A stretch of 64,000 bases of DNA from Rhodohalobacter mucosus (GCF_003150675.1 NZ_QGGB01000005.1:1-64000), one strand, 5' to 3'; counted from the first letter of the stretch, positions 10,401-21,367 are shown. Numbers and translations are program-made. The notes: generated from the letters alone by a model not told the origin.

Positions 10401-11747
10401 GGTGAACTTAAGCTGATCGACGAAGACGGCAAGGTGCTGAATACGTATAACGTACCTTATGGTGCTGAAATGCTCGTTGAGGAAGGTGACAGCGTACCGA
10501 AAGGAATGCCGCTCTGTAAGTGGGATCCCTACAACGCATTGATCTTCAGTGAGCTGGAAGGTACAGTAGAGTACAAAGACATCATCGAAGAGATCACCTA
10601 TACAGCCGATACGGATGCCCAAACGGGTCACCGTGAAAAAGTGATTATTGACTCGAGAGACAGGTCATTGGTGCCTACACTTGTAGTGAAAGGCGTCGAC
10701 GACCGTATCCGGGAAAATACGCTTCCGGTCGACACACATATCGTGGTCGAAGATGGTGAAAAAGTTCAGGCTGGTCAGATTCTTGCCAAGATTCCAAGAG
10801 CTGCATCCAAATCGAAGGACATTACAGCCGGTCTGCCTCGTGTAACCGAACTGTTTGAGGCGCGCTCACCGAGCGATCCCGCAGCCGTTACCGAAATTGA
10901 CGGTATCGTGAAAATGGGCGGTCGGAAGCGAGGCTCTCAGGAAGTGATTGTTGAAAGCAAGGACGGAACAGATGAGAAGAAGTACCTGATTCCTCTTTCA
11001 AAGCATATCCTTGTTCAGGAGAACGACTTCGTGAAGGCGGGTCAGGCTCTGAGTGACGGTACCATACCGGCACAGGAGATTCTGAATATTCTCGGTCCGT
11101 TTGCGGTTCAGTCCTATCTCGTAAATGAGATTCAGGAGGTTTACAGGCTGCAGGGTGTGAAAATTAATGACAAGCACATCGAAGTGATTGTTCGCACCAT
11201 GATGCAGAAAGTGGAAGTAACCGATCCCGGAGATACAATGTATCTTGAGGGCGATAAGGTTGACCGCTTTGAGCTTAATAACAGAAATGATGAACTGATC
11301 GGTAAGTTTGTAGTAACTGATCCGGGCGGCAGTGAGCTGAAGCGGGGTGCAATCCTCGACAGACGCGAGGTCCGGGAAGTGAACAACGAACTGATTAAGG
11401 CCGGCAAGGATGAGCTTCAGACACGTGAGGCTGAGCCTGCCATTTCAAAACCGATACTTCTGGGAATTACCCGGGCATCGCTCTCTACCGAGAGCTGGCT
11501 CTCGGCAGCATCCTTCCAGGAAACGACGAAGGTTCTTACACAAGCTTCCATTGAAGCCAAGAAAGACCTTCTGCGCGGACTGAAGGAGAATGTGATTGTT
11601 GGCCATAAGGTACCTGCCGGTACAGGCCTACTCAAATACGATGAACTCATTGTTGGTTCCAAAGCCGATTATGACGAAACCGATGAGGAGATTGAAAAAG
11701 TGTTTGAGTCACTTGGAGCCGATAATCCGGAAGAAGAGAACGAATAA
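7446..11747 (+). CDS. rpoC: DNA-directed RNA polymerase subunit beta'
   Basis: 1433 residues. It has the N-terminal zinc site ([20 protein letters not shown]), the catalytic Mg-binding loop [12 protein letters not shown], the second zinc site ([13 protein letters not shown]) and the trigger-loop region with [25 protein letters not shown]. The start is TTG at 7446, placed 6 nt after a strong GGAGGT (7434-7439), the same arrangement as rpoB. The C-terminus is acidic. A strong intrinsic terminator follows within 10 nt of the stop, ending the core operon. Confidence 0.97.
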   Translation: MPSTKTLTVTKDFSTIGISLASAETILSRSHGEVLTPETINYRTFKPEMDGLFCEKIFGPVKDYECHCGKYKRIRYKGIICDRCGVEVTRKAVRRERMGHITLTVPIVHIWYFKSLPSKIAYLLGYSSKNLERIVYYETFVVINPGLARDLGYKRGDLISEEEKYDILDQLPEDHYELEDDDEDKFLVKDGAEAIQGLLLTMDLDSLAYTLRDEVKNETSQMRKKKKLKRLQVIESFRAANQHTENHPEWMIQSVIPVIPPELRPLVPLEGGRFATSDLNDLYRRVIIRNNRLKRLIDIKAPDVILRNEKRMLQEAVDSLYDNSRKSNAVRNNNRPLKSLSDMLKGKSGRFRQNLLGKRVDYSGRSVIVVGPELKMHECGLPKEMAVELYKPFVIRRLIERGYVKTVKSAKKVVDRRDAVVWEVLENVIDGHPVLLNRAPTLHRLGIQAYQPVLIEEKAIRLHPLSCTAFNADFDGDQMAVHLPLSHDAVLEASILMLGSHNILSPASGGPVAVPSQDMILGIYYLTKMGNGKLGEGKTFADPDEVIVAYDQGKLDTHAKINVRIPITNDEGETEYEIIKSTTGRVIFNTILPEGVEFVNKTLGKKELRTLISDIHTEVGTRETAEFLDKMKKVGFERATTGGLSFSLEDIIIPEAKRELIQKAQDEVSEIQDRYEMGFITDNERYNQVIDKWTSTTNRVSETLFQSLADDKDGFNAVFMMADSGARGSKEQIRQLGGMRGLMAKPQKSSMQQGNEVIENPILSSFREGLTVLEYFISTHGARKGLADTALKTADAGYLTRRLVDVSQDIIINEQDCGTLRGIKMQALKDNEDVIQSLEDRIMGRVSMHEVRDPITDEILCEANQLITEKIAKKVAETSIEEVEIRSVLTCETERGVCAKCYGRDMARNSLVQVGEAVGVIAAQSIGEPGTQLTLRTFHVGGTASRMESDSQHKAKFDGKVEFENVRVVEYDDGEEIHNVVLSRAGELKLIDEDGKVLNTYNVPYGAEMLVEEGDSVPKGMPLCKWDPYNALIFSELEGTVEYKDIIEEITYTADTDAQTGHREKVIIDSRDRSLVPTLVVKGVDDRIRENTLPVDTHIVVEDGEKVQAGQILAKIPRAASKSKDITAGLPRVTELFEARSPSDPAAVTEIDGIVKMGGRKRGSQEVIVESKDGTDEKKYLIPLSKHILVQENDFVKAGQALSDGTIPAQEILNILGPFAVQSYLVNEIQEVYRLQGVKINDKHIEVIVRTMMQKVEVTDPGDTMYLEGDKVDRFELNNRNDELIGKFVVTDPGGSELKRGAILDRREVREVNNELIKAGKDELQTREAEPAISKPILLGITRASLSTESWLSAASFQETTKVLTQASIEAKKDLLRGLKENVIVGHKVPAGTGLLKYDELIVGSKADYDETDEEIEKVFESLGADNPEEENE

Positions 11748-11779
11748 AAAAAAGCCTCCCAACCGGGAGGCTTTTTTTG
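11747..11779 (+). terminator. Intrinsic terminator of the rpoBC operon
   Basis: The stem GCCTCCC / GGGAGGC (11754-11771, loop AACC) is flanked by A's and followed by seven T's. It starts directly after the rpoC stop and is a textbook Rho-independent terminator. The A run on its left could let it also work on the minus strand. Confidence 0.92.
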
Positions 11780-11982
11780 TATAGGGAGTATGTTTACCAT
11801 CTCGTTTGCGGGTTCTAACCGATATTGCAATTATTCCGGTTACCCCGCAGCATAAAAACTGGCCTGAATTTTACTAAGCAACAGGATCCCGGCGCGGAGC
11901 AAAAATGGGCAGAATCCGTGTTGGCTTGTTGCCCGGGCAGAGAGTGACCTCATGGACCTGTTACATTATAAAACGGTATGAA

Positions 11983-12285
11983 TCAGCTTTTTTTCTCAAT
12001 GTTTTCAAGAAGTGACTCAGCTTCGCGGATTAGGTCATCTGCACGTTTTTTTGCATCACTTACAACATCGTCGCCTTTCTTTTTGGCGTCAGACACATAT
12101 TTTTCCTTCTCATTCTGTAGTTCGTCAATCAGCTTGTTGAGCTCATCAACATATGTGCTCAGGCGATAGGATATTTTGTCTCTTGTATTGGAACCGGAGT
12201 CGGGAGCATAAAGAATGGCGACTGCCGAACCGATCAGTGCGCCGGCTACCAGCCCAATTGTGAAGTCTTTTCCAGAACTGCTCAT
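11983..12285 (-). CDS. YtxH domain-containing protein
   Basis: 100 residues. The N-terminus FTIGLVAGALIGSAVAILYAPDSG is the YtxH signature: one glycine-rich membrane segment followed by the LYAPxSG turn. The rest is a charged, Lys/Asp/Glu-rich helix likely to form a coiled coil. YtxH proteins are small membrane-anchored proteins linked to general stress in Firmicutes and common in Bacteroidota; the molecular role is unknown. It is a lone gene pointing away from the transaldolase gene, with 135 nt between the two starts. Confidence 0.85.
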   Translation of the reverse strand: MSSSGKDFTIGLVAGALIGSAVAILYAPDSGSNTRDKISYRLSTYVDELNKLIDELQNEKEKYVSDAKKKGDDVVSDAKKRADDLIREAESLLENIEKKS

Positions 12286-12420
12286 GGTGATATAAATTTG
12301 GTAGTTTTACTGTTATTTTATTCCAAAACTTCTTTGGTGAATGCATCTTAAGCAATGTGATGCTTCTATTGTTTCATTATATTCTAAAAAACGAAAATCC
12401 CCAAAAAACATTCTCTTTAT

Positions 12421-13080
12421 ATGAAATTTTTCATCGATACCGCCGACCTTGAAGAAATCCATGAAGCCCATGACATGGGTGTGCTTGACGGAGTTACAAC
12501 CAACCCCAGTCTGTGCGCCAAGGTAGGAGTAAAGGATTTTGAAGGGCATATTGCTAAAATATGCGATATTGTGGACGGTGACGTCTCGGCGGAGGTAATC
12601 TCCACTGAATTCGCGGATATCGTATCCGAAGGCCGGAACATTGCATCCATTGCAGACAATGTGGTGGTCAAGGTGCCTTTGATCAAGGATGGCATCAAAG
12701 CGATAAAGACGCTGAGTGATGAGGGGATTAAAACCAACTGTACACTATGCTTTTCACCATCACAGGCGCTGATAGCTGCAAAAGCCGGAGCCACATACAT
12801 CTCACCGTTCATCGGCCGGCTGGATGACATCTCAAGTGAAGGAATGAACCTGATTGCCGATATCCGGATGATCTACGATAATTACGGACTTGAGACCGAA
12901 ATTCTGGCTGCAAGTATTCGTCATCCGATGCACCTGGTTGAATCCGCACGAATGGGTGCAGACGTAGCCACAATGCCGTTGAAAGTAATCGTAGGCCTGC
13001 TTAAACACCCGCTCACCGATATTGGGCTCGAGAGGTTCCTGGCCGACTGGGACAAGCTGCAGGAAACGCTTAAGAAATAA
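12421..13080 (+). CDS. Transaldolase (small TalC/FSA-type)
   Basis: 219 residues, the size of the TalC/MipB group, with GVTTNPSL at 24-31 and the Schiff-base lysine K84 in VVVKVPL. Two positions separate true transaldolases from E. coli fructose-6-phosphate aldolase (Q59 and Y131). Here they are E58 (SAEVIST) and F130 (ISPFIGR), matching TalB-type E96/F178, so transaldolase activity is the better call. The enzyme moves dihydroxyacetone units between sugar phosphates in the non-oxidative pentose phosphate pathway. It is a single gene, convergent with the S41 peptidase. Confidence 0.88.
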   Translation: MKFFIDTADLEEIHEAHDMGVLDGVTTNPSLCAKVGVKDFEGHIAKICDIVDGDVSAEVISTEFADIVSEGRNIASIADNVVVKVPLIKDGIKAIKTLSDEGIKTNCTLCFSPSQALIAAKAGATYISPFIGRLDDISSEGMNLIADIRMIYDNYGLETEILAASIRHPMHLVESARMGADVATMPLKVIVGLLKHPLTDIGLERFLADWDKLQETLKK

Positions 13081-13166
13081 GAGTACTTTATTGAACGACT
13101 GATAATAGAGTACCCTTTTTTGAGAAAAATTCTGTATCGAATCCAGAGTAGAGGCAATTCAGATCT

Positions 13167-13213
13167 AAAAAAATGCCACAGAGGCAATGGATCATCTCCG
13201 TGCCTCCGTGGCA
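13167..13213 (-). terminator. Intrinsic terminator for the S41 peptidase gene
   Basis: A 13-bp inverted repeat with one mismatch (TGCCACAGAGGCA at 13174-13186 against TGCCTCCGTGGCA at 13201-13213) is preceded on the plus strand by seven A's. On the minus strand it is therefore a hairpin followed by T7. It lies 35 nt beyond the stop of the minus-strand peptidase gene. Confidence 0.8.
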
Positions 13214-13247
13214 ACCGGCATTCACACTACGCTGATATTCTGCTGAA

Positions 13248-16200
13248 TTAATTCCTGTTTCTTCGCAGTCCCCGGGCCGTACGGTCCTCGTAGGGCGGGG
13301 CGGGGGTCATGCGCGGAGGGTTCGCTTCCAGGTTACGCAACACTTCCTGTACTACGCGCTCCATTTGCGGATCGCGCCCCTGCATCAGCATATTCGGGTC
13401 ATCCCAGACGGGGATGTCGGGCCGGACACCTTCACCCTCCCAGAACCAATGCCCGTCATTGTCATACAGGCGTGCACCGGGCACAGTGATTCCTCCGCCG
13501 TCAATTAGCGAATGACCTGTAGCCGGGCCCACCAGAATACCAAGAGTCCGTTCCCCAACGATCGGACCTGCCTCAAGTTCCTGAAAAGCCCAGGGGAGTC
13601 CGTCTCCTCCCGAACCGGCCCAGCCATTGATCAGCATTCCCATCGGACCTGTATTGGTGTGAACCGGCTGAGTGTGGTCGCGTCCATGGCGCCAGTGAAG
13701 GTTGTAGACCACCGGCCGTGTCAGCAGCTCCAGGAAACGGTCAGCCAGCTGGCCTCCGCCGTTAAAGCGCTCGTCGATAATAAAACCCTGCTTGTGAAGC
13801 TGGCCGTAGTACATGCGAACCAGCTCCTGCTGTCCCTGACCGGATGTGTTCGACATATAGATGTAGCCGAGCCTGCCGTCGGAGAGTTCATCCACCATTT
13901 TGCGGTTGTTCTCGATCCATTCCAGGTACCGCAGGTTGGACTCCTGGCCCAGTGACAGCGTCGTAACGACTACCTCACGCGCATCATCGATGCGTCCGTT
14001 TTCACTGATCATAAGCGAGACGGTCTTGCCGTCGAGTCCTTCAAAGGCCATGTAGGGATCCTGATTCGGGTCAAGCTCAATTCCGTTAACGGAATGAATA
14101 TAGTCTCCCTCATTTACGCTGACTCCGGGTCGGTCGAATGGTGAACGCACCTGCGTATCCCAATCGGCAGGGCGTACGATTCGGCCGATGCGGTACATGT
14201 TGTCATCCAGTTCCCAATCGATACCCAGGTATCCGGTGCTGATAAAATCAATGCTCTCCGTATCACCACCGCGCGTATAGGTGTGGCCTGCGCTCAGCTC
14301 CGACAGCATGTTCGACTGAATGTTTGAGATGTCCCACCGTGTACGTGCATCCGGAAGCAGGGCCCCATAGCGCTCACGCATCTCATCCCAGTCAACCTGC
14401 TGCATCTCCGGATCGTAGAAGAAATCACGGTACCGCCTCCATGTATCATGGAAAATCTGTTCCCACTCCTTGCGAACCTCAAGCTGCATCACCAGTCCGT
14501 CGGTTGAAACGGGCGTATCGATATTCTGTCCCGGCTGAGGCTGAATCACACCAAAACGTCCGTTCGACTGAACCAGGATGGCTTTGCCGTCGGCGGTAGG
14601 TTGTGCACGATTCACACTTTCCATAATGGTTATCTGTTCTCTTTTTTCGAAATCGAATGCCATCAGCGATGGAGAACCGCCGCCAGATCCCGAATTGGGA
14701 TATCGCAGATAGACCAATTTACCGTCAAAGGCCATCAGGTTGCCGATGTTGCCGGCTGGAACCGGAATCTCCGTGATGCGTGACTCAAAACCATCGAAAT
14801 CAATTGAAACGGACATCTCCTCTTCGTCATCACCGTTACCGTTTCCATTCTCACCGGCTTCTTCTTCACCGCCGGTTACTTCTACCACATCGTTTTTAGG
14901 GGGCAGAAGGGAAGGGATGTCGCCGGTAAGGCTCACCGTTACAAGCTGAGTGGAATTGGGATAAACCCAGGTGTTGTCCATATCAGAGTAAACGGATGAA
15001 AATTCACGGTTGGAAGCATAGAACAGGTAGTTTCCGTCCGCGCTGAAAACGGGAGAGGAGTCGCTGTAGAATCCAGTTGTGGCCTGGTGCAGTTCATTCT
15101 CCTCTGTATCATACAGCATAACGGCATACTGTGCATTTTCCAGGCCGCGTGTAAATGCGAGCCATTTTGAGTCGGGCGACCAGCTGAGTACGTAACCGTA
15201 ACGGCCATTATGGCCGATATTCCAGTTGGTGTGACCGGCCTCCCTGACGCGTCCATTTTCCGCATCAATAACATAAATGGTGTTGGTCTCATCAATAAAC
15301 GCCAGTTTTTCACTATCGGGCGACCAATTCAGTGAATACCCGTATCCCTCACCGCGATCGGAAAGTTTTTGCGGCTCACTGCCGTCGGTCATGTTATGCA
15401 GATAAATTTCATATTCTCCGTCCTTGTCACTCCAGTATGCGAGAGTGGTACCATCGGGTGACCATGCGGGATTGTGGTCAAAAGCCCCGCTTGAACGGGT
15501 GAGATTGGAGGTATACCCATCGGAAGCGGGCACGTTAAACAGCTCTCCGCGTGCTTCGAAAACAATGCGCTTGCCGCCTGGGGCTGCCGTCATGCGAGCT
15601 ATACTGCGGCTTACATCCGTGCGCCGCGGAATTTCCAGGGATTTATCCGATACAACGTCCACGTTTACCTGACGGACATTTCGTGATTCCAGATCCATCA
15701 GGTAAAGCCCTCCGCCCATCTCAAACACGAGTTCATCGGGTCCGGCGGACAGGTAGGATATGTCGAACTCATCGTACCGTGTAATTTGCCGCTGCATTCC
15801 CGTTGTGGTATCGTGCATCCAGATGTTCAGCCGAAATTCAGGCCCCTGATCAGATAAAAAGTAGACGATGTTACCTGCCCATGCCGGTTTACCGTCGTTA
15901 TACTCGTTTTCAGTGATATTTTCCACACGGTTTTCATCCATATTGTAGATCAGGATGTCTGAAGCAAGTCCGCCCTTGTATCGTTTGAAAGGATAGTTTT
16001 CCGTGATCTTTGTGATGTAGGCAAGCTGACTGCCATCGGGTGAAAAACTGGCCAGTTCGCCGTATGGAAGGGGAAGGGCTTCGGGCATGCCTCCATCTCT
16101 GTGAACCATAAACAGCTGGTTAGCGGAGCGCTGGCCCATAGTGCGACGGGAGGCAATGAGAAGTCGCTCTCCATCGGGATGCCATGCAACCATACGATCC

Positions 16201-16520
16201 GGGTAGGAAGCATAGGTAACGCGGGTAGGTACACCACCCATTGCAGGGATTACATATACATCCTGATTTCCGTTATAGCTTGCCGTATAGGCAATGTAAT
16301 CGCCGTCCGGCGAGTACTGGGGCCAGGACTCTTCACCCAGTGAGCTTGTTAGCTGTGAGGCTGTCCCTCCGTCCTTGTTAACAATCCAGATGTCGCCTCC
16401 ATAAACAAACGTGATATGGGAGTCCGAGACATCCATATATCGCATCATTTTAGCGTTAATTTGAGCAAATACCTGCTCAGAAATAATGAATAGAACGAGA
16501 ACCAAGAGAAGTCGTTTCAT
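13248..16520 (-). CDS. Secreted tricorn-like S41 family peptidase with beta-propeller
   Basis: 1090 residues starting with a Sec signal peptide (cleaved near VFAQ-I). Residues 30-550 hold many TolB/WD40-like repeats (SPDGDYIAYT, SPDGTTLAYW), arranged as in tricorn protease. An acidic low-complexity linker lies at 550-570. The C-terminal third has a PDZ-like region (about 760-850) and the S41 protease core: H746 in SAGHTY, the FNGGG turn near 919-923, nucleophile S970 in GWAGSGGD, and acidic E1028/E1030. Family members degrade peptides; this one is probably periplasmic or outer-membrane associated. It has its own terminator and is not tightly linked to the S9 peptidase upstream. Confidence 0.92.
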   Translation of the reverse strand: MKRLLLVLVLFIISEQVFAQINAKMMRYMDVSDSHITFVYGGDIWIVNKDGGTASQLTSSLGEESWPQYSPDGDYIAYTASYNGNQDVYVIPAMGGVPTRVTYASYPDRMVAWHPDGERLLIASRRTMGQRSANQLFMVHRDGGMPEALPLPYGELASFSPDGSQLAYITKITENYPFKRYKGGLASDILIYNMDENRVENITENEYNDGKPAWAGNIVYFLSDQGPEFRLNIWMHDTTTGMQRQITRYDEFDISYLSAGPDELVFEMGGGLYLMDLESRNVRQVNVDVVSDKSLEIPRRTDVSRSIARMTAAPGGKRIVFEARGELFNVPASDGYTSNLTRSSGAFDHNPAWSPDGTTLAYWSDKDGEYEIYLHNMTDGSEPQKLSDRGEGYGYSLNWSPDSEKLAFIDETNTIYVIDAENGRVREAGHTNWNIGHNGRYGYVLSWSPDSKWLAFTRGLENAQYAVMLYDTEENELHQATTGFYSDSSPVFSADGNYLFYASNREFSSVYSDMDNTWVYPNSTQLVTVSLTGDIPSLLPPKNDVVEVTGGEEEAGENGNGNGDDEEEMSVSIDFDGFESRITEIPVPAGNIGNLMAFDGKLVYLRYPNSGSGGGSPSLMAFDFEKREQITIMESVNRAQPTADGKAILVQSNGRFGVIQPQPGQNIDTPVSTDGLVMQLEVRKEWEQIFHDTWRRYRDFFYDPEMQQVDWDEMRERYGALLPDARTRWDISNIQSNMLSELSAGHTYTRGGDTESIDFISTGYLGIDWELDDNMYRIGRIVRPADWDTQVRSPFDRPGVSVNEGDYIHSVNGIELDPNQDPYMAFEGLDGKTVSLMISENGRIDDAREVVVTTLSLGQESNLRYLEWIENNRKMVDELSDGRLGYIYMSNTSGQGQQELVRMYYGQLHKQGFIIDERFNGGGQLADRFLELLTRPVVYNLHWRHGRDHTQPVHTNTGPMGMLINGWAGSGGDGLPWAFQELEAGPIVGERTLGILVGPATGHSLIDGGGITVPGARLYDNDGHWFWEGEGVRPDIPVWDDPNMLMQGRDPQMERVVQEVLRNLEANPPRMTPAPPYEDRTARGLRRNRN

Positions 16521-16747
16521 GGCAAATTGATTGAATTGTATATGGCAGATAAAAGTGATTACACGAAGAACAACAAAAGCAGTTTCACTTAGATATAAGC
16601 ATTGAATCTTCTACCCGCAAATAAAGGATTTGCAGCAGGTGGGTGAGGTTGTGAAAACGGTCAGAATCCTGCCGTATGGGGCAAAACAATCTTTACTCAC
16701 TTTCTCAACCTCAACCTCATACCCTAAATGACCAAATTGGAATGCTG
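16521..16747. other. Intergenic region between the S41 and S9 peptidase genes
   Basis: 227 nt without a convincing gene. It carries an inverted repeat TGAGGTTG (16644-16651) with CAACCTCA (16712-16719, a second copy at 16706-16713), separated by about 55-60 nt. The spacing is too wide for a strong terminator. The promoter of the S41 gene should lie here, but no clear motif is seen. Confidence 0.4.
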
Positions 16748-18811
16748 TTAATCCGTACTCTTGTACCGGTCAAACCACCCGGTAATGTAAGCCACTTTCC
16801 GGAACAGGTTACTTGGCTTTGAAGCGATACTGTGGCTGGCCCCCGCTATGCGAACCATCACTGCATCCACACCCTGCAGTTTCAGGGCCGAGTAGTACTG
16901 CTCGGTTTCACTCATTGGCGTGCGATAATCCACTTCACCGGTCAATAGCATTGTAGGAGTAGTAACATTGCCTACCAAAGAGATTGGTGATCGTTCGAGA
17001 TATTGTTCGGGGTCGTCCCATGGCTTTTCGGTAAACCAGTATTTGCTGAAGAATGGGATTCCGTCTGCCGTTAAGACAAAACTGTACCAGTTAATCACCG
17101 GTTTGGCTACAACTGCAGCTGCAAAGCGGTCCGTTTTTCCGATCGCCCAGGCTGTGAGAACCCCGCCGCCGCTGCCGCCTGTAATGAACAAGTTGTCTTC
17201 ATCAATGTATCCCTGGTCTATTACGTAATCCACGGCGTCCATCAGATCGTCGTGATCTTCACTTGGATAGTTGTGGTTGATATATGCTGCGAAATCGGAT
17301 CCGTAGCTGGTACTTCCCCGGGGATTGGTGTACACCACCACATATCCGCGGCTGGCCATGAACTGCAGTTCGGGTGAAAATCTTGGACCGTAATTGGTAT
17401 GCGGACCGCCGTGAATTTCCAGGATCATCGGATATTCTTTATCGGGATCAAAATCCGGAGGAGTGATAATCCAGCCATGCACGCGGAAATCATCGACAGA
17501 GGAGTCTACCCAGAACTTTTCCACAGTTCCCGTTTTTTTGGCTTTGAACAGTTCGCTGTTCAGATCGGTGAGGACCCTGTTGGCCATTCGCGTCGGAAAA
17601 TGTCCCACAGCAAGTTCCGCAGGCCGGTCTGTAGTACCCTCGGGGTATGCAAAACGACCATTATCAGCCATTGAAAAGGATCCGCCTCCGTATGGCCGGC
17701 CCGTGGAAGGGCTGTTCAGATTCTCTGCTATCATTGTAACATTACCATTGAGCCGGATATTTCCAACCTTGCTGTTTCCCTCTTCATCATAGCGGAAGAA
17801 GATAGAGCGGCTGTCGGTTGCCCAGGTGATGGATGATAGATCCACATCAATATCGTCTGAAATGACCCGAAGATTCGATCCGTCACGATTCATTACATAG
17901 AGATCCGTCTCCTGGTAGCCCAGAAACCGGTCGTCATATCCCGTGTAGGCGATCAGGTTGCCGTCGGGAGAGATTCTCGGAGAGTTGTGAGGTCCGCGCT
18001 TGTCAGTGACCTGAATCATCTCGCCTGTTTCAATATTCATCTCATAAATCTGCGCATTATTGGGATCAATATCCGCATTTCCGGATCGATCGGACGTAAA
18101 CATGATATGCTGTCCATCGGGTGCCCATGACGGCGAGCCGTGGTCATAGTCACCCATGGTTAATTGCCGCACGGCACCGCCTTCGGCCGGAATAACAAAC
18201 AGGTGTGTGGATCCGTCTTCAACATAGCCGCCTCCGTCACGGCGATAGGTTACCTTGTCAATTACTCGGGCAGGTTTTTCCCACTCGGCGCCATCAGGGG
18301 GTGAGGGCAGGGATGCAATTCGATCGGAAGCCGAACCCGGAACAAATTTGGAAAACAGAAGCATTGAGCCGTCGGGTGACCAGCTCAAACTGCCGGGGCT
18401 CTCGCTCAGGTTGGTGATGGAGGCCGAAGCTCCGGAATCCATCCAGCGTACAAAAATCTGGTTTGATCCCTCTTCGGTGGAGGTATAGGCAATCCGGCTG
18501 CCATCGGGCGACCAGGTTACATTTCCGTAGTAGGTTTTGCCGGACGTGAGAGGCTGATGATTCTCACCGCTGAACGAAATGCTCCAAAGATTGGTGAAAC
18601 GGCTGTCGGTCATCACGTCGAATTGGTGACGCTCATAAATAATGGTGTTGCCGTCGGGAGAAATTACCGGATTGGCAACCATCTGGAGCTCAAAAAGATC
18701 CATGTAGTCAAAGTAGCTCTGATCCACCTGGGCCTTTGCCGGTGAAACGGAGCTCAATACATAGATAAAAAGGGAAGCTGAAAAAAGGAGTGTACGCAGT
18801 TTGGCAGGCAT
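16748..18811 (-). CDS. Secreted S9 family (prolyl oligopeptidase-type) peptidase
   Basis: 687 residues with a Sec signal peptide (cleaved near AKAQ-V). Residues 45-420 form a TolB-like propeller with repeated SPDGxxIAYT units. The C-terminal alpha/beta hydrolase domain has the HGGP oxyanion element (467-470) and a catalytic triad visible as S547 in GGSGGG, D628 in GEVDYRTP and H660 in GASHSI. This matches the DPP-IV/acylaminoacyl-peptidase branch of S9, which cleaves short peptides. Together with the tricorn-like protease it suggests peptide use as a nutrient. Confidence 0.92.
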   Translation of the reverse strand: MPAKLRTLLFSASLFIYVLSSVSPAKAQVDQSYFDYMDLFELQMVANPVISPDGNTIIYERHQFDVMTDSRFTNLWSISFSGENHQPLTSGKTYYGNVTWSPDGSRIAYTSTEEGSNQIFVRWMDSGASASITNLSESPGSLSWSPDGSMLLFSKFVPGSASDRIASLPSPPDGAEWEKPARVIDKVTYRRDGGGYVEDGSTHLFVIPAEGGAVRQLTMGDYDHGSPSWAPDGQHIMFTSDRSGNADIDPNNAQIYEMNIETGEMIQVTDKRGPHNSPRISPDGNLIAYTGYDDRFLGYQETDLYVMNRDGSNLRVISDDIDVDLSSITWATDSRSIFFRYDEEGNSKVGNIRLNGNVTMIAENLNSPSTGRPYGGGSFSMADNGRFAYPEGTTDRPAELAVGHFPTRMANRVLTDLNSELFKAKKTGTVEKFWVDSSVDDFRVHGWIITPPDFDPDKEYPMILEIHGGPHTNYGPRFSPELQFMASRGYVVVYTNPRGSTSYGSDFAAYINHNYPSEDHDDLMDAVDYVIDQGYIDEDNLFITGGSGGGVLTAWAIGKTDRFAAAVVAKPVINWYSFVLTADGIPFFSKYWFTEKPWDDPEQYLERSPISLVGNVTTPTMLLTGEVDYRTPMSETEQYYSALKLQGVDAVMVRIAGASHSIASKPSNLFRKVAYITGWFDRYKSTD

Positions 18812-18906
18812 GTCTATTCCGATTGGTTGAAATCAAATATTCTAACAACCAGAATATAGTACCCGGGCTTCAGTTCTGAAAGAAATATCGCATATTGGTG
18901 CTTGCG

Positions 18907-20382
18907 CTAACTCCCGATCAGGTTTTCCGCAATTTTTGCCGAAGAGAGCACGCCGGGCAGGCCCGCCCCGGGATGGGTTCCTGCACCTACAAAGTAGAGG
19001 TCATCCACATCCTCGCTGAGATTATGCGGACGGAACCAGGCCGACTGCGTCAGGATCGGTTCCACGGAAAAGGCAGAGCCTTTATAGCTGTTCAGCGTGT
19101 CCTGAAAATGGAGCGGATCGATGTAATGTTCGGCAACCAGGTTCTCCTGTAAGCCGGGCAGATAATTCTCTTCCAGAAATTGCATGATGGCATCCCGGTA
19201 TTTGGGGGCCATCTCATTCCAGTCGGTGCCGCTGTCGAGATGAGGCACGGGCGAAAGCACATAAAAAGCTTCGTGGCCCTCCGGTGCCATCGACGGATCG
19301 GTGATGGTAGGCATGTGCAGGTAGAGTGAGAAATCATCGGACAAACTCTTTTTGTGGAATATGTCGCTCAGCAGGCCCTTGTATCGCTCCCCAAGTATGA
19401 TATTGTGGTGTGCCAGGCCGGAATCCAGATACCGTTTTTTGGTTCCGAAATAGATCACAAACAACGACATGCTATACTTGGTGCGCTCAATTTTTCGATC
19501 GGTGTACTTGCGGCGGTGTTTTTTGTCGATCAAATTCTTGTAGGTAAACGCCACGTCTGCATTCGAGACCACCGCATCAGCCTTCATAACGCTTCCATCC
19601 TTCAGGCGAACCCCGGCGGCTTTGCCCTGTTCCACCAGAATTTCATCAACTTCGGTACTCAGGTGAATCTTTCCGCCCTGATCCTCAATCAGATCCGTCA
19701 TGGCTTTCACAATGGCTCCGGTTCCACCCATAGCATAGTGCACACCCCATTCCCGCTCCAGATAGTGGATCATCGCATAAATGGAGGTTGTGTCGAAAGG
19801 GTTACCGCCCACAAGCAGCGGGTGGAATGAAAAACAGCGTCTGAGGAAATCGTCCTCAATAAACTGTGCAACATACTTGTAAACGGTTTTATAGGACTGA
19901 AGCTTAATCAGGTCCGGAGCCACTTTCAGCATATCGGTGAACTTCAGAAAGGGCTTATCGGCCAGCTCTACAAAACCCTTGTCAAAAATAGCCTTGGTGG
20001 TACCCAGAAACTTCTCGTACCCTTCCACATCGCCCGGGTTCCGTTTACGGATTTCATTCAGCGTAAACTCGTGATCATTGTTGTAGTCAAACTTTTCCCC
20101 GTTGTGATCAAAAATTCTGTAGAACGGATTGCAGGGCACAAACTCAATGTAGTCGCTTCGTTTCCTGCCCGCAGCCTCAAAAATGTCGTCGAACATAAAC
20201 GGGGCGGTGATCACGGTGGGTCCGCCATCAAATTTAAAGCCGTTGATTTCGTAGACGTATGCGCGGCCTCCGGGTTTGTCGCGTTTTTCGAGAACGGTTA
20301 CCTGGTGACCTTTGGATAACAATCGGGAAGCCGTGGCAAGACCGCCAAAGCCGCTTCCGATAACGATAATATGTTTACTCAT
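18907..20382 (-). CDS. crtI: Phytoene desaturase (CrtI family)
   Basis: The start chosen gives 491 residues beginning [16 protein letters not shown], placing the dinucleotide-binding GxGxxG motif at the N-terminus; upstream in-frame ATGs (up to 20412) would add 10 residues. Family marks are the FAD-binding [14 protein letters not shown], the FDGGPTVIT stretch and the C-terminal [17 protein letters not shown]. CrtI enzymes desaturate phytoene toward lycopene at the membrane. No crtB or other carotenoid gene adjoins it, so exact substrate and desaturation step number are inferred. It could supply carotenoids for retinal or pigment. Confidence 0.9.
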   Translation of the reverse strand: MSKHIIVIGSGFGGLATASRLLSKGHQVTVLEKRDKPGGRAYVYEINGFKFDGGPTVITAPFMFDDIFEAAGRKRSDYIEFVPCNPFYRIFDHNGEKFDYNNDHEFTLNEIRKRNPGDVEGYEKFLGTTKAIFDKGFVELADKPFLKFTDMLKVAPDLIKLQSYKTVYKYVAQFIEDDFLRRCFSFHPLLVGGNPFDTTSIYAMIHYLEREWGVHYAMGGTGAIVKAMTDLIEDQGGKIHLSTEVDEILVEQGKAAGVRLKDGSVMKADAVVSNADVAFTYKNLIDKKHRRKYTDRKIERTKYSMSLFVIYFGTKKRYLDSGLAHHNIILGERYKGLLSDIFHKKSLSDDFSLYLHMPTITDPSMAPEGHEAFYVLSPVPHLDSGTDWNEMAPKYRDAIMQFLEENYLPGLQENLVAEHYIDPLHFQDTLNSYKGSAFSVEPILTQSAWFRPHNLSEDVDDLYFVGAGTHPGAGLPGVLSSAKIAENLIGS

Positions 20383-20508
20383 TGTATCGGTATGATTTAT
20401 GGATGGCATCATAACCTAAATTGCGGTTGAATCAATCCGCCGGAATTCGGTTTTTTTCTTCCCAGAGAGAAATCCGGATAAAAGGAGAGAGCAGCCTTTG
20501 GAGGGAAC

Positions 20509-21207
20509 TCAGTTCTCTTTCTGTTTCACAAATCCTTCGATACCGCGTGCTTCAAGCTTCAGCTGTGCCTCCCTGGCTTCATCGGCCAGGTTGTAGCGCC
20601 CATAATAAACCCTGTACACGGTCGTGCCGGAAATGGGAACCGGCTCGACTCTTGTTCCCTCAACGCGCCGGGAAAAAGCAAGGGCTTCCGCTTCACTGCT
20701 GAAGGAGGCAAGCTGCACCGTGAAGGTCTCCCGGCTGCTCGCATTCTGAGCAGTAACCGGCCTGTCGCCCTCTTTCAGAAGGAATATTCGTACGCCCGCC
20801 GTACCGGCATTTTCCATGTCAATCTCCTGCGCTGCGCGTCTTGAAAGATCAATGACGCGATCGCCCACATAAGGTCCGCGGTCATTGATTCTGACGACAA
20901 CCGAACGCCCGTTCTCCACATTTTCAACCTGAACAACCGTATTGAACGGCAGTGTACGGTGCGCAGCGGTGAGGTCGTTCATGTTGAAGGTTTCGCCGTT
21001 GGCCGTCAGCTTGCCATGAAAATTGGGCCCGTACCAGCTTGCCGTTCCCGATTGTATTTCCCTAGCAGTTTCCAGTTCTGAAGCGCTCAGAGCGGGTGCG
21101 TCAGGAGTTGAGGATGGCGCAGTAGTCCGTATCACACCGCATGAAGAGAGAAGAAATGCGATGGACAACGCAGATAAAATCCGGACAATAACAGATGCGG
21201 AGTTCAT
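20509..21207 (-). CDS. rlpA: RlpA-like lipoprotein (double-psi barrel plus SPOR domain)
   Basis: 232 residues. The signal ends in a lipobox (FLLSSC, C23). The double-psi beta-barrel (about 55-145) contains GTASWYGPNFHGKLTANGE, the AAHRTLP element and INDRGPY, the residues that form the active site of RlpA lytic transglycosylases. The C-terminal SPOR domain (about 160-232, FTVQLASFSS) binds denuded glycan at division sites. It probably acts in the outer-membrane/peptidoglycan layer during septation. No partner gene adjoins. Confidence 0.88.
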   Translation of the reverse strand: MNSASVIVRILSALSIAFLLSSCGVIRTTAPSSTPDAPALSASELETAREIQSGTASWYGPNFHGKLTANGETFNMNDLTAAHRTLPFNTVVQVENVENGRSVVVRINDRGPYVGDRVIDLSRRAAQEIDMENAGTAGVRIFLLKEGDRPVTAQNASSRETFTVQLASFSSEAEALAFSRRVEGTRVEPVPISGTTVYRVYYGRYNLADEAREAQLKLEARGIEGFVKQKEN

Positions 21208-21367
21208 AACCGGGGAATTTTACAGTGTTTTTTGTAGATGATTCAGGGAATGTACAACATCCGCCGTATAAGTGAAATATCTGACGTCGTGTTTTCCAGG
21301 GTTTAATTGATCAAATACCTGATAGTGCATTTCTTATATTTCGCTCTTTATAAACCCCATTACAGGC

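Noticed and set aside
13081-13130. Plus-strand terminator after the transaldolase gene
   Set aside because: The repeated GAGTAC near a T run is a direct, not inverted, repeat, so no hairpin forms.
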